NCBI GenBank assembly: GCA_037074705.1 | Contig: JAYJMR010000058.1 | Location: forward strand, 95,985 to 159,984 | Length of the DNA: 64,000 nucleotides | Reading direction: 5' to 3' | Origin: Zhengitettix transpicula | Lineage: Eukaryota; Arthropoda; Insecta; Orthoptera; Tetrigidae | In this document: in pieces, positions 1 through 10,200 of the stretch | Layout of the letters: every line of letters begins with the position of its first letter | Numbering within the stretch: position 1 is the first letter of the stretch | Made by a program: the position numbers and the translations under genes | Notes under the pieces: model-generated | The model's database searches: none | What the model was told of the DNA's origin: nothing | What the model saw: the letters and a program-made list of their open reading frames with translations, nothing else

Positions 1-254
1 CCCTCGCTTCTGGGGTTGGTAGACGCGTCTCACCCCGACGGTGTTTCTTTCCTGGTCGTAAAGAACACGTGTACGAAATTTGGTGAAATTTGCTCCAGCG
101 GTGTAGATTTTTACTCTCCACCCCAAACGCTAGGGGGTGCTCTTTCCCCAGGGTGTAGAGGTTGAAAATTATATTCAGATATCATTAGTGGAAAGACTAT
201 AAATACCTTTGACCCCTAAAAATATTTATCCGACTGAAATATCGACAGTTTTAC
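1..254. repeat. Partial ~281-bp GC-richer subrepeat
   Basis: It matches 1,380-1,633. The window begins about 28 bases inside the subrepeat: the CATGTT start seen at 255, 536, 1,352, 1,634 and 1,915 is missing. It carries the shared blocks GCTTCTGGGG, CTCACCCCGAC, ACACGTGTACGAAATTTGG and the CACCCCAAAC/CCCAGGGTGTAG segment. Confidence 0.85.
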
Positions 255-535
255 CATGTTCAAATATTTCCACCCCCGTCCACCCCCGCTTCTGGGGGTG
301 GTAGGCGCGTCTCACCCCGACAGTGTTGTTTTCCTGGTCGCATAGAACACGTGTACGAAATTTGGTGAAATTTGATCCACCGGTATAGATTTGTATTCTC
401 CACCCCAAACTCTAAGGGTGCCCTTTTCCCAGGGTGTAGGGGATGAAAATTATATTCAGAAAACATCTGTAGAAACACCATCAATATCGTGGACCCCTAA
501 AAATTATTATCCGACTAAAATATCGGCTGTTTTAG
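255..535. repeat. Full ~281-bp subrepeat with perfect C/G hairpin
   Basis: It runs from one CATGTT to the next. It contains a perfect hairpin at 280-301: the 8-bp arm CCACCCCC, a 6-base loop GCTTCT, and the complementary arm GGGGGTGG. Downstream are ACACGTGTACGAAATTTGG and a CACCC/GGGTG-rich stretch at about 399-440. The same order is seen in the neighbouring subrepeats at about 70-85% identity by eye. Confidence 0.85.
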
Positions 536-750
536 CATGTTTAAATATTTCAACCCCCGTGCAACACCGCTTCTGGGGGTGGTAGACATCTCTCACCCCG
601 ACAGTGTTTGTTTCCTGGTCGTAAAGAACACGTGTACGAAATTTGGTGAAATTTGCTCTACCGGTGTAGATTTCTATAACGAACATACAAATATACAAAC
701 AAACAAACATACAAACAAACATACATACACTCTTTTTTATTTATAAGATA
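536..750. repeat. 3'-truncated subrepeat ending in a simple-repeat tail
   Basis: It starts with CATGTTTAAATATTTC like the other subrepeats and is similar up to GTAGATTT at about 672. There the CTCCACCCC half is replaced by ATAACGAACATAC and a CATA/CAAA tail. Its hairpin is broken, because the left arm reads CAACACC instead of CCACCCCC. The switch to a tail looks like the end of a dispersed element, but I cannot name a family. Confidence 0.8.
683..730. repeat. CATA/CAAA simple-repeat tail, copy A
   Basis: About 48 bases of interspersed ACAA, CAAA and CATA tetranucleotides follow CTATAACGA. The tail is repeated exactly at 2,062-2,109. Similar A-rich tetranucleotide tails are known at the ends of dispersed elements in animals. 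That link is an inference. Confidence 0.85.
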
Positions 751-1214
751 TAAAAACTTTTTAAAAGAGTATAAAAAGCAATGGTTCTGAAACACTTTTA
801 TTTTTGACTAAACGTCGTTATTAATGGAAACAACATCGATTAAAATAGTATGAACAAAACCACCCCTAAATCTGCTACTTTCCCGTAATGGAAAGGGTTG
901 AATTTTTACTCATATCACATCGGTAGAAACACTATCAATCTAGTTTACCCATAAACACATAACATTTTGGCAGTTTTAGAATAATAGACAATTCTCACCC
1001 CCAGCCCTAAGCAAGCTCACCACTAATGTCTAAAGGGATTTATATTTTCAACAACACCCGTTGAAATAGTATTCACGTAATTCTCCTCCAAGAACGCGCA
1101 AGAACTGACTATTGGGCAATTAAAAATATTTATCCGAAGTAAACTCACTGACATCCATAACCTACGATTTGACTCCAAACTTGGTTGTATTCGCGTTATT
1201 TTTCTGTAAAGCAA
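751..1214. other. Non-coding linker with one decayed subrepeat
   Basis: There is no gene and no second copy inside the window. Bases about 857-985 are a decayed relative of the second half of the 281-bp subrepeat: CATCGGTAGAAACAC at about 928, TATCAATC and a TTTACCCATAAA equivalent appear in the same order as at about 464-500. I recognise nothing in the remainder. Confidence 0.6.
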
Positions 1215-1351
1215 CTCCACCCAAAACCCTAAGGGTGTCCTTTTCCCACGGCGTAGGAGATGAATATTATATTCAGATAACATCGGTAGAAACACAATCA
1301 ATATCTTTGACCCCGAAAATATTTATCCAAATCTAATACCTGCTGTTTTTG
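1215..1351. repeat. 5'-truncated subrepeat
   Basis: CTCCACCC at 1,215 through CTGTTTTTGC before 1,352 matches the second half of the full subrepeat (398-535), including CCCTAAGGGTG, CCTTTTCCCA, ATTATATTCAGA and ATATTTATCC. The first half is absent. It leads straight into the next subrepeat at 1,352. Confidence 0.75.
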
Positions 1352-1633
1352 CATGTTTAAGTATTTCAACCCCCGTCCACCCCCGCTTCTGGGGTTGGTA
1401 GACGCGTCTCACCCCGACGGTGTTTGTTTCCTGGTCGTAAAGAACACGTGTACGAAATTTGGTGAAATTTGCTCCAGCGGTGTAGATTTTTACTCTCCAC
1501 CCCAAACGCTAGGGGTTGCTCTTTCCCCAGGGTGTAGAGGTTGAAAATTATATTCAGATATCATTAGTGGAAAGACTACAAATACCTTTGACCCCTAAAA
1601 ATATTTATCCGACTGAAATATCGACTGTTTTAC
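1352..1633. repeat. ~282-bp subrepeat spanning the copy A/B boundary
   Basis: It runs from CATGTTTAAGTATTTC to the next CATGTT at 1,634. The hairpin has one mismatch (arms CCACCCCC and GGGGTTGG). From 1,380 on it is the match of window bases 1-254. Confidence 0.85.
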
Positions 1634-1914
1634 CATGTTCAAATATTTCCACCCCCGTCCACCCCCGCTTCTGGGGGTGGTAGGCGCGTCTCACCCCGAC
1701 AGTGTTGTTTTCCTGGTCGCAAAGAACACGTGTACGAAATTTGGTGAAATTTGATCCACCGGTATAGATTTGTATTCTCCACCCCAAACTCTAAGGGTGC
1801 CCTTTTCCCAGGGTGTAGGGGATGAAAATTATATTCAGAAAACATCTGTAGAAACACCATCAATATCTTGGACCCCTAAAAATTATTATCCGACTAAAAT
1901 ATCGGCTGTTTTAG
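1634..1914. repeat. Full ~281-bp subrepeat, copy B
   Basis: It is almost identical to 255-535 at offset 1,379. The perfect 8-bp-arm hairpin lies at 1,659-1,680. Confidence 0.85.
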
Positions 1915-2126
1915 CATGTTTAAATATTTCAACCCCCGTGCAACACCGCTTCTGGGGGTGGTAGACATCTCTCACCCCGACAGTGTTTGTTTCCTGGTCG
2001 TAAAGAACACGTGTACGAAATTTGGTAAAATTTGCTCTACCGGTGTAGATTTCTATAACGAACATACAAATATACAAACAAACAAACATACAAACAAACA
2101 TACATACACTCTTATTTATTTATAAG
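1915..2126. repeat. Last subrepeat before the satellite, copy B
   Basis: It matches 536-747, including the simple-repeat tail at 2,062-2,109 and the short AT stretch CTTATTTATTTATAAGAT that leads into the array. Confidence 0.85.
2062..2109. repeat. CATA/CAAA simple-repeat tail, copy B
   Basis: It is the same as 683-730. It ends about 18 bases before the first satellite monomer. Confidence 0.85.
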
Positions 2127-2129
2127 ATT
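2126..2129. other. Junction between flanking repeat and satellite array
   Basis: Copy A reads TATAAGATATAAAAAC at this point, while copy B reads TATAAGATTAATTAATATT. The shared GAT also fits the satellite's own GATATATTAATTAAT, so the join has only about 3 bases of ambiguity. No target-site duplication or terminal inverted repeat is visible at the join. Confidence 0.85.
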
Positions 2130-2284
2130 AATTAATATTAATAGATTAAGATTTTAAAAGTGCAGGTTTGACTAATTTTTATAAAGAACGAGTCATTAAT
2201 TATGAAATAAGACTTTGTTATTTGAAGATTGTTGGTTGGTGAAATTCCAAACTTGTCGTCGAAACGTCGAAATATTATGATATA
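2128..2284. repeat. First complete satellite monomer
   Basis: This is the reference monomer for numbering. It is full length with no degraded edge monomer. It carries triplet ATG at 150-152, A at 16, AAAAG at 29-33 in place of AGAAG, GACTAA at 43-48, and private changes CATTAATTAT at 67-76 and GATTGTTGG near 100-108. Edge copies in many arrays are more diverged than internal ones. Here the first monomer is still close to consensus. Confidence 0.9.
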
Positions 2285-5200
2285 TTAATTAATATTAATA
2301 GATTAAGATTTTAAAAGTGCAGGTTTGACTAATTTTTATAAAGAACGAGTCATTTATTATGAAATAAGACTTTGTTATTTGAAGATTCTTGGTTGGTGAA
2401 ATTCCAAACTTGTCGTCGAAACGTCGAAATATTACGATATATTAATTAATATTAATAGATTAAGATTTTAGAAGTGCAGGTTTGAGTAATTTTTATAAAG
2501 AACGAGTCATTTATTATGAAATAAGACTTTGTTATTTGAAGATTCTTGGTTGGTGAAATTCCAAACTTGTCGTCGAAACGTCGAAATATTACGATATATT
2601 AATTAAAATTAATAGATTAAGATTTTAGAAGTGCTGGTTTGAGTAATTTTTATAAAGAACGAGTCATTTAATATGAAATAAGACTTTGTTATTTGAAGAT
2701 TCTTGGTTGGTGAAATTCCAAACTTGTCGTCGAAACGTCGAAATATTATGATATATTAATTAGTATTAATAGATTAAGATTTTAGAAGTGCTGGTTTGAG
2801 TAATTTTTATAAAGAACGAGTCATTTATTATGAAATAAGACTTTGTTATTTGAAGATTCTTGGTTGGTGAAATTCCAAACTTGTCGTCGAAACGTCGAAA
2901 TATTGGGATATATTAATTAATATTAATAGATTAAGATTTTAAAAGTGCAGGTTTGACTAATTTTTATAAAGAACGAGTCATTTATTATGAAATAAGACTT
3001 TGTTATTTGAAGATTCTTGGTTGGTGAAATTCCAAACTTGTCGTCGAAACGTCGAAATATTACGATATATTAATTAATATTAATGGATTAAGATTTTAGA
3101 AGTGCAGGTTTGAGTAATTTTTATAAAGAACGAGTCATTTATTATGAAATAAGACTTTGTTATTTGAAGATTCTATGTTGGTGAAATTCCAAACTTGTCG
3201 TCGAAACGTCGAAATATTTTGATATATTAATTAATATTAATGGATTAAGATTTTAGAAGTGCAGGTTTGAGTAATTTTTATAAAGAACGAGTCATTTATT
3301 ATGAAATAAGACTTTGTTATTTGAAGATTCTTGGTTGGTGAAATTCCAAACTTGTCGTCGAAACGTCCAAATATTACGTTATATATTAATTAATATTAAT
3401 GGAATAAGATTTTAGAAGTGCAGGTTTGAGTAATTTTTATAAAGAACGAGTCATTTATTATGAAATAAGACTTTGTTATTTGAAGATTCTTGGTTGGTGA
3501 AATTTCAAACTTGTCGTCGAAACGTCGAAATATTGGGATATATTAATTAATATTATTAGATTAAGATTTTAGAAGTGCAGGTTTGAGTAATTTTTATAAA
3601 GAACGAGTCATTTATTATGAAATAAGACTTTGTTATTTGAAGATTCTTGGTTGGTGAAATTCCAAACTTGTCGTCGAAACGTCGAAATATTACGATATAT
3701 TAATTAATATTAATGGATTAAGATTTTAGAAGTGCAGGTTTGAGTAATTTTTATAAAGAACGAGTCATTTATTATGAAATAAGACTTTGTTATTTGAAGA
3801 TTCTTGGTTGGTGAAATTCCAAACTTGTCGACGAAACGTCGAAATATTACGATATATTAATTAATATTAATGGATTAAGATTTTAGAAGTGCAGGTTTGA
3901 GTAATTTTTATAAAGAACGAGTCATTTATTATGAAATAAAACTTTGTTATTTGAAGATTCTTGGTTGGTGAAATTCCAAACTTGTCGTCGAAACGTCGAA
4001 ATATTACGATATATAAATTAATATTAATAGATTAAGATTTTAGAAGTGCAGGTTTGACTAATTTTTAAAAAGAACGAGTCATTTATTATGAAATAAGACT
4101 TTGTTATTTGAAGATTCTTGGTTGGTGAAATTCCAAACTTGTCGTCGAAACGTCGAAATATTTTGATATATTAATTAATATTAATAGATTAAGATTTTAG
4201 AAGTGCTGGTTTGAGTAATTTTTATAAAGAACGAGTCATTTATTATGAAATAAGACTTTGTTATTTGAAGATTATTGGTTGGTGAAATTCCAAACTTGTC
4301 GTCGAAACGTCGAAATATTACGATATATTAATTAATATTAATGGATTAAGATTTTAGAAGTGCAGGTTTGAGTAATTTTTATAAAGAACGAGTCATTTAT
4401 TATGAAATAAGACTTTGTTATTTGAAGATTCTTGGTTGGTGAAATTCCAAACTTGTCGAAACGTCGAAATATTTGGATATATTAATTAATATTAATAGAT
4501 TAAGATTTTAGAAGTGCTGGTTTGAGTAATTTTTATAAAGAACGAGTCATTTATTATGAAATAAGACTTTGTTATTTGAAGATTCTTGGTTGGTGAAATT
4601 CCAAACTTGTCGTCGAAACGTCGAAATATTACGATATATTAATTAATATTAATGGATTAAGATTTTAGAAGTGCAGGTTTGAGTAATTTTTATAAAGAAC
4701 GAGTCATTTATTATGAAATAAGACTTTGTTATTTGAAGATTCTTGGTTGGTGAAATTCCAAACTTGTCGTCGAAACGTCGAAATATTATGATATATTAAT
4801 AAATATTAATAGATTAAGATTTTAGAAGTGCTGGTTTGAGTAATTTTTATAAAGAACGTGTCATTTATTATGAAATAAGACTTTGTTATTTGAAGATTCT
4901 TGGTTGGTGAAATTCCAAACTTGTCGTCGAAACGTCGAAATATTACGATATATTAATTAATATTAATAGATTAAGATTTTAGAAGTGCTGGTTTGAGTAA
5001 TTTTTATAAAGAACGAGTCATTTATTATGAAATAAGACTTTGTTATTTGAAGATTCTTGGTTGGTGAAATTCCAAACTTGTCGTCGAAACGTCGAAATAT
5101 TGGGATATATTAATTAATATTAATAGATTAAGATTTTAAAAGTGCAGGTTTGACTAATTTTTATAAAGAACGAGTCATTTATTATGAAATAAGACTTTGT

Positions 5201-7272
5201 TATTAGAAGATTCTTGGTTGGTGAAATTCCAAACTTGTCGTCGAAACGTCGAAATATTACGATATATTAATTAATATTAATGGATTAAAATTTTAGAAGT
5301 GCAGGTTTGAGTAATTTTTATAAAGAACGAGTCATTTATTATGAAATAAGACTTTGTTATTTGAAGATTCTTTGTTGGTGAAATTCCAAACTTGTCGTCG
5401 AAACGTCGAAATATTACGATATATTAATTAATATTAATGGATTAAGATTTTAGAAGTGCAGGTTTGAGTAATTTTTATAAAGAACGAGTCATTTATTATG
5501 AAATAAGACTTTGTTATTTGAAGATTCTTGGTTGGTGAAATTCCAAACTTGTCGTCGAAACGTCCAAATATTACGATATATTAATTAATATTAATGGAAT
5601 AAGATTTTAGAAGTGCAGGTTTGAGTAATTTTTATAAAGAACGAGTCATTTATTATGAAATAAGACTTTGTTATTTGAAGATTCTTGGTTGGTGAAATTC
5701 CAAACTTGTCGTCGAAACGTCGAAATATTGGGATATATTAATTAATATTAATAGATTAAGATTTTAGAAGTGCAGGTTTGAGTAATTTTTATAAAGAACG
5801 AGTCATTTATTATGAAATAAGACTTTGTTATTTGAAGATTCTTGGTTGGTGAAATTCCAAACTTGTCGTCGAAACGTCGAAATATTACGATATATTAATT
5901 AATATTAATGGATTAAGATTTTAGAAGTGCAGGTTTGAGTAATTTTTATAAAGAACGAGTCATTTATTATGAAATAAGACTTTGTTATTTGAAGATTCTT
6001 GGTTGGTGAAATTCCAAACTTGTCGTCGAAACGTCGAAATATTACGATATATTAATTAATATTAATGGATTATGATTTTAGAAGTGCAGGTTTGAGTAAT
6101 TTTTATAAAGAACGAGTCATTTATTATGAAATAAGACTTTGTTATTTGAAGATTCTTGGTTGGTGAAATTCAAAACTTGTCGTCGAAACGTCGAAATATT
6201 ATGATATATTAATAAATATTAATAGATTAAGATTTTAGAAGTGCTGGTTTGAGTAATTTTTATAAAGAACGAGTCATTTATTATGAAATAAGACTTTGTT
6301 ATTTGAAGATTCTTGGTTGGTGAAATTCCAAACTTGTCGTCGAAACGTCGAAATATTGGGATATATTAATTAATATTAATAGATTAAGATTTTAAAAGTG
6401 CAGGTTTGACTAATTTTTATAAAGAACGAGTCATTTATTATGAAATAAGACTTTGTTATTTGAAGATTCTTGGTTGGTGAAATTCCAAACTAGTTGTCGA
6501 AACGTCGAAATATTACGATATATTAATTAATATTAATGGATTAAGATTTTAGAAGTGCAGGTTTGAGTAATTTTTATAAAGAACGAGTCATTTATTATGA
6601 AATAAGACTTTGTTATTTGAAGATTCTTGGTTGGTGAAATTCCAAACTTGTCGTCGAAACGTCGAAATATTACGATATATTAATTAATATTAATGGATTA
6701 AGATTTTAGAAGTGCAGGTTTGAGTAATTTTTATAAAGAACGAGTCATTTATTATGAAATAAGACTTTGTTATTTGAAGATTCTTGGTTGGTGAAATTCC
6801 AAACTTGTCGTCGAAACGTCGTAATATTTTGATATATTAATTAATATTAATAGATTAAGATTTTAGAAGTGCTGGTTTGAGTAATTTTTATAAAGAACGA
6901 GTCATTTATTATGAAATAAGACTTTGTTATTTGAAGATTCTTGGTTGGTGAAATTCCAAACTTGTCGTCGAAACGTCGAAATATTATGATATATTAATTA
7001 ATATTAATAGATTAAGATTTTAGAAGTGCTGGTTTGAGTAATTTTTATAAAGAACGAGTCATTTATTATGAAATAAGACTTTGTTATTTGAAGATTCTTG
7101 GTTGGTGAAATTCCAAACTTGTCGTCGAAACGTCGAAATATTACGATATATTAATTAATATTAATAGATTAAGATTTTAGAAGTGCAGGTTTGAGTAATT
7201 TTTATAAAGAACGAGTCATTTATTATGAAATAAGACTTTGTTATTTGAAGATTCTTGGTTGGTGAAATTCCA
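2128..7272. repeat. Left segment of the array (~33 monomers) with a 14-monomer duplication
   Basis: Rare variants recur at an offset of about 2,197 (14 monomers minus one base). They are the GGG triplet with AAAAGTGCAGG (2,905 and 5,102), T[A/T]TGTTGG (3,174 and 5,371) and GTCCAAATATTACG (3,365 and 5,562). GGAATAAG (3,401 and 5,596) and GGG (3,535 and 5,730) follow at 2,195, after a 2-base insertion near 3,379. The GGG/AAAAG combination returns again at 6,358, exactly 8 monomers after 5,102. Confidence 0.8.
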
Positions 7273-10200
7273 AACTAGTCGTCGAAACGTCGAAATATTT
7301 TGATATATTAATTAATATTAATAGATTAAGATTTTAGAAGTTCTGGTTTGAGTAATTTTTATAAAGAACGAGTCATTTATTATGAAATAAGACTTTGTTA
7401 TTTGAAGATTCTTGGTTGGTGAAATTCCAAACTTGTCGTCGAAACGTCGAAATATTACGATATATTAATTAATATTAATAGATTAAGATTTTAGAAGTGC
7501 AGGTTTGAGTAATTTTTATAAAGAACGAATCATTTATTATGAAATAAGACTTTGTTATTTGAAGATTCTTGGTTGGTGAAATTCCAAACTTGTCGTCGAA
7601 ACGTCGAAATATTACGATATATTAATTAATATTAATAGATTAAGATTTTAGAAGTGCAGGTTTGACTAATTTTTAAAAAGAACGAGTCATTTATTATGAA
7701 ATAAGACTTTGTTATTTGAAGATTCTTGGTTGGTGAAATTCCAAACTTGTCGTCGAAACGTCGAAATATTACGATATATTAATTAATATTAATAGATTAA
7801 GATTTTAGAAGTGCAGGTTTGAGTAATTTTTATAAAGAACGAGTCATTTATTATGAAATAAGACTTTGTTATTTGAAGATTCTTGGTTGGTGAAATTCCA
7901 AACTTGTCGTCGAAACGTCGAAATATTTTGATATATTAATTAATATTAATAGATTAAGATTTTAGAAGTGCTGGTTTAAGTAATTTTTATAAAGAACGAG
8001 TCATTTATTATGAAATAAGACTTTGTTATTTGAAGATTCTTGGTTGGTGAAATTCCAAACTTGTCGTCGAAACGTCGAAATATTATGATATATTAATTAA
8101 TATTAATAGATTAAGATTTTAGAAGTGCTGGTTTGCGTAATTTTTATAAAGAACGAGTCATTTATTATGAAATAAGACTTTGTTATTTGAAGATTCTTGG
8201 TTGGTGAAATTCCAAACTTGTCGTCGAAACGTCGAAATATTACGATATATTAATTAATATTAATAGATTAAGATTTTAGAAGTGCTGGTTTGAGTAATTT
8301 TTATAAAGAACGAGTCATTTATTATGAAATAAGACTTTGTTATTTGAAGATTCTTTGTTGGTGAAATTCCAAACTTGTCGTCGAAACGTCGAAATATTTT
8401 GATATATTAATTAATATTAATAGATTAAGATTTTAGAAGTGCTGGTTTGAGTAATTTTTATAAAGAACGAGTCATTTATTATGAAATAAGACTTTGTTAT
8501 TTGAAGATTCTTGGTTGGTGAAATTCCAAACTTGTCGTCGAAACGTCGAAATATTATGATATATTAATAAATATTAATAGATTAAGATTTTAGAAGTGCA
8601 GGTTTGAGTAATTTTTATAAAGAACGAATCATTTATTATGAAATAAGACTTTGTTATTTGAAGATTCTTGGTTGGTGAAATTCCAAACTTGTCGTCGAAA
8701 CGTTGAAATATTATGATATAATAATTAGTATTAATAGATTAAAATTTTAGAAGTGCTGGTTTGAGTAATTTTTATAAAGAACGAGTCATTTATTATGAAA
8801 TAAGACTTTGTTATTTTAAGATTCTTGGTTGGTGAAATTCCAAACTTGTCGTCGAAACGTCGAAATATTGGGATATATTAATTAATATTAATAGATTAAA
8901 ATCTTAAAAGTGCAGGTTTGACTAATTTTTATAAAGAACGAGTCATTTATTATGAAATAAGACTTTGTTATTTGAAGATTCTTGGTTGGTGAAATTCCAA
9001 ACTTGTCGTCGAAACGTCGAAATATTACGATATATTAAATAATATTAATGGATTAAGATTTTAGAAGTGCAGGTTTGAGTAATTTTTATAAAGAACGAGT
9101 CATTTATTATGAAATAAGACTTTGTTATTTGAAGATTCTTGGTTGGTGAAATTCCAAACTTGTCGTCGAAACGTCGAAATATTACGATATATTAATTAAT
9201 ATTAATGGATTAAGATTTTAGAAGTGCAGGTTTGAGTAGTTTTTATAAAGAACGAGTCATTTATTATGAAATAAGACTTTGTTATTTGAAGATTCTTGGT
9301 TGGTGAAATTCCAAACTTGTCGTCGAAACGTCGAAATATTACGATATATTAATTAATATTAATGGAATAAGATTTTAGAAGTGCAGGTTTGAGTAATTTT
9401 TATAAAGAACGAGTCATTTATTATGAAATAAGACTTTGTTATTTGAAGATTCTTGGTTGGTGAAATTCCAAACTTGTCGTCGAAACGTCGAAATATTGGG
9501 ATATATAATTAATATTAATAGATTAAGATTTTAGAAGTGCAGGTTTGAGTAATTTTTATAAAGAACGAGTCATTTATTATGAAATAAGACTTTCGTTATT
9601 TGAAGATTCTTGGTTGGTGAAATTCCAAACTTGTCGTCGAAACGTCGAAATATTACGATATATTAATTAATATTAATGGATTAAGATTTTAGAAGTGCTG
9701 GTTTGAGTAATTTTTATAAAGAACGAGTCATTTATTATGAAATAAGACTTTGTTATTTGAAGATTCTTGGTTGGTGAAATTCCAAACTTGTCGTCGAAAC
9801 GTCGAAATATTACGATATATTAATTAATATTAATGGATTAAGATTTTAGAAGTGCAGGTTTGAGTAATTTTTATAAAGAACGAGTCATTTATTATGAAAT
9901 AAGACTTTGTTATTTGAAGATTCTTGGTTGGTGAAATTCCAAACTTGTCGTCGAAACGTCAAAATATTACGATATATTAATTAATATTAATAGATTAAGA
10001 TTTTAGAAGTGCAGGTTTGAGTAATTTTTATAAAGAACGAATCATTTATTATGAAATAAGACTTTGTTATTTGAAGATTCTTGGTTGGTGAAATTCCAAA
10101 CTTGTCGTCGAAACGTCGAAATATTACGATATATTAATTAATATTAATAGATTAAGATTTTAGAAGTGCAGGTTTGACTAATTTTTAAAAAGAACGGGTC

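Larger units (their letters stand above)
1..1379. repeat. 1,379-bp flanking repeat unit, copy A (left end may be cut by the window)
   Basis: Bases 1-750 recur at 1,380-2,129 with a constant offset of 1,379, no indels and about nine substitutions that I can see, so this is one unit of a recent tandem duplication. The unit contains about 281-bp subrepeats (1-254 partial, 255-535, 536-750), a simple-repeat tail (683-730), a poorly conserved stretch (751-1,214) and a truncated subrepeat (1,215-1,351). It is visibly richer in G+C than the satellite that follows. No coding capacity is credible: short ORFs of 60-92 codons occur on both strands and overlap one another. Its identity is unknown to me. 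The tail resembles those seen after many dispersed animal elements, which is only a suggestion. Confidence 0.9.
1380..2126. repeat. 1,379-bp flanking repeat unit, copy B, truncated by the satellite
   Basis: This is the second copy of the unit at 1-1,379, aligned without gaps at offset 1,379. It includes the partial subrepeat to 1,633, the full subrepeat 1,634-1,914, the third subrepeat from 1,915 and the simple-repeat tail 2,062-2,109. Copy A continues past its equivalent point (747) into TAAAAACTTT and then sequence unique to it. Copy B instead passes directly into satellite monomers. Copy B is therefore either broken by the array or marks the original array edge. Confidence 0.9.

Noticed and set aside
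226..746. Short ORFs of 60-74 codons on both strands in the flank (226-408, 260-484, 391-585, 507-722, 537-746)
   Set aside because: They overlap on opposite strands, recur with every subrepeat, and show no domain, start context or codon pattern of a gene. They follow from the repeat sequence.
1023..1301. 92-codon ORF on the minus strand
   Set aside because: It lies over the linker and a truncated subrepeat, has no recognisable motif and is not conserved in other subrepeats. Chance is the simplest explanation.
1323..2125. Second set of short ORFs in copy B
   Set aside because: They are duplicates of those in copy A through the 1,379-bp duplication, so their conservation is not evidence of coding.
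1..2126. Intact transposon with terminal inverted repeats or target-site duplications
   Set aside because: Only short internal hairpins are seen. No paired termini, transposase or reverse transcriptase sequence is present.
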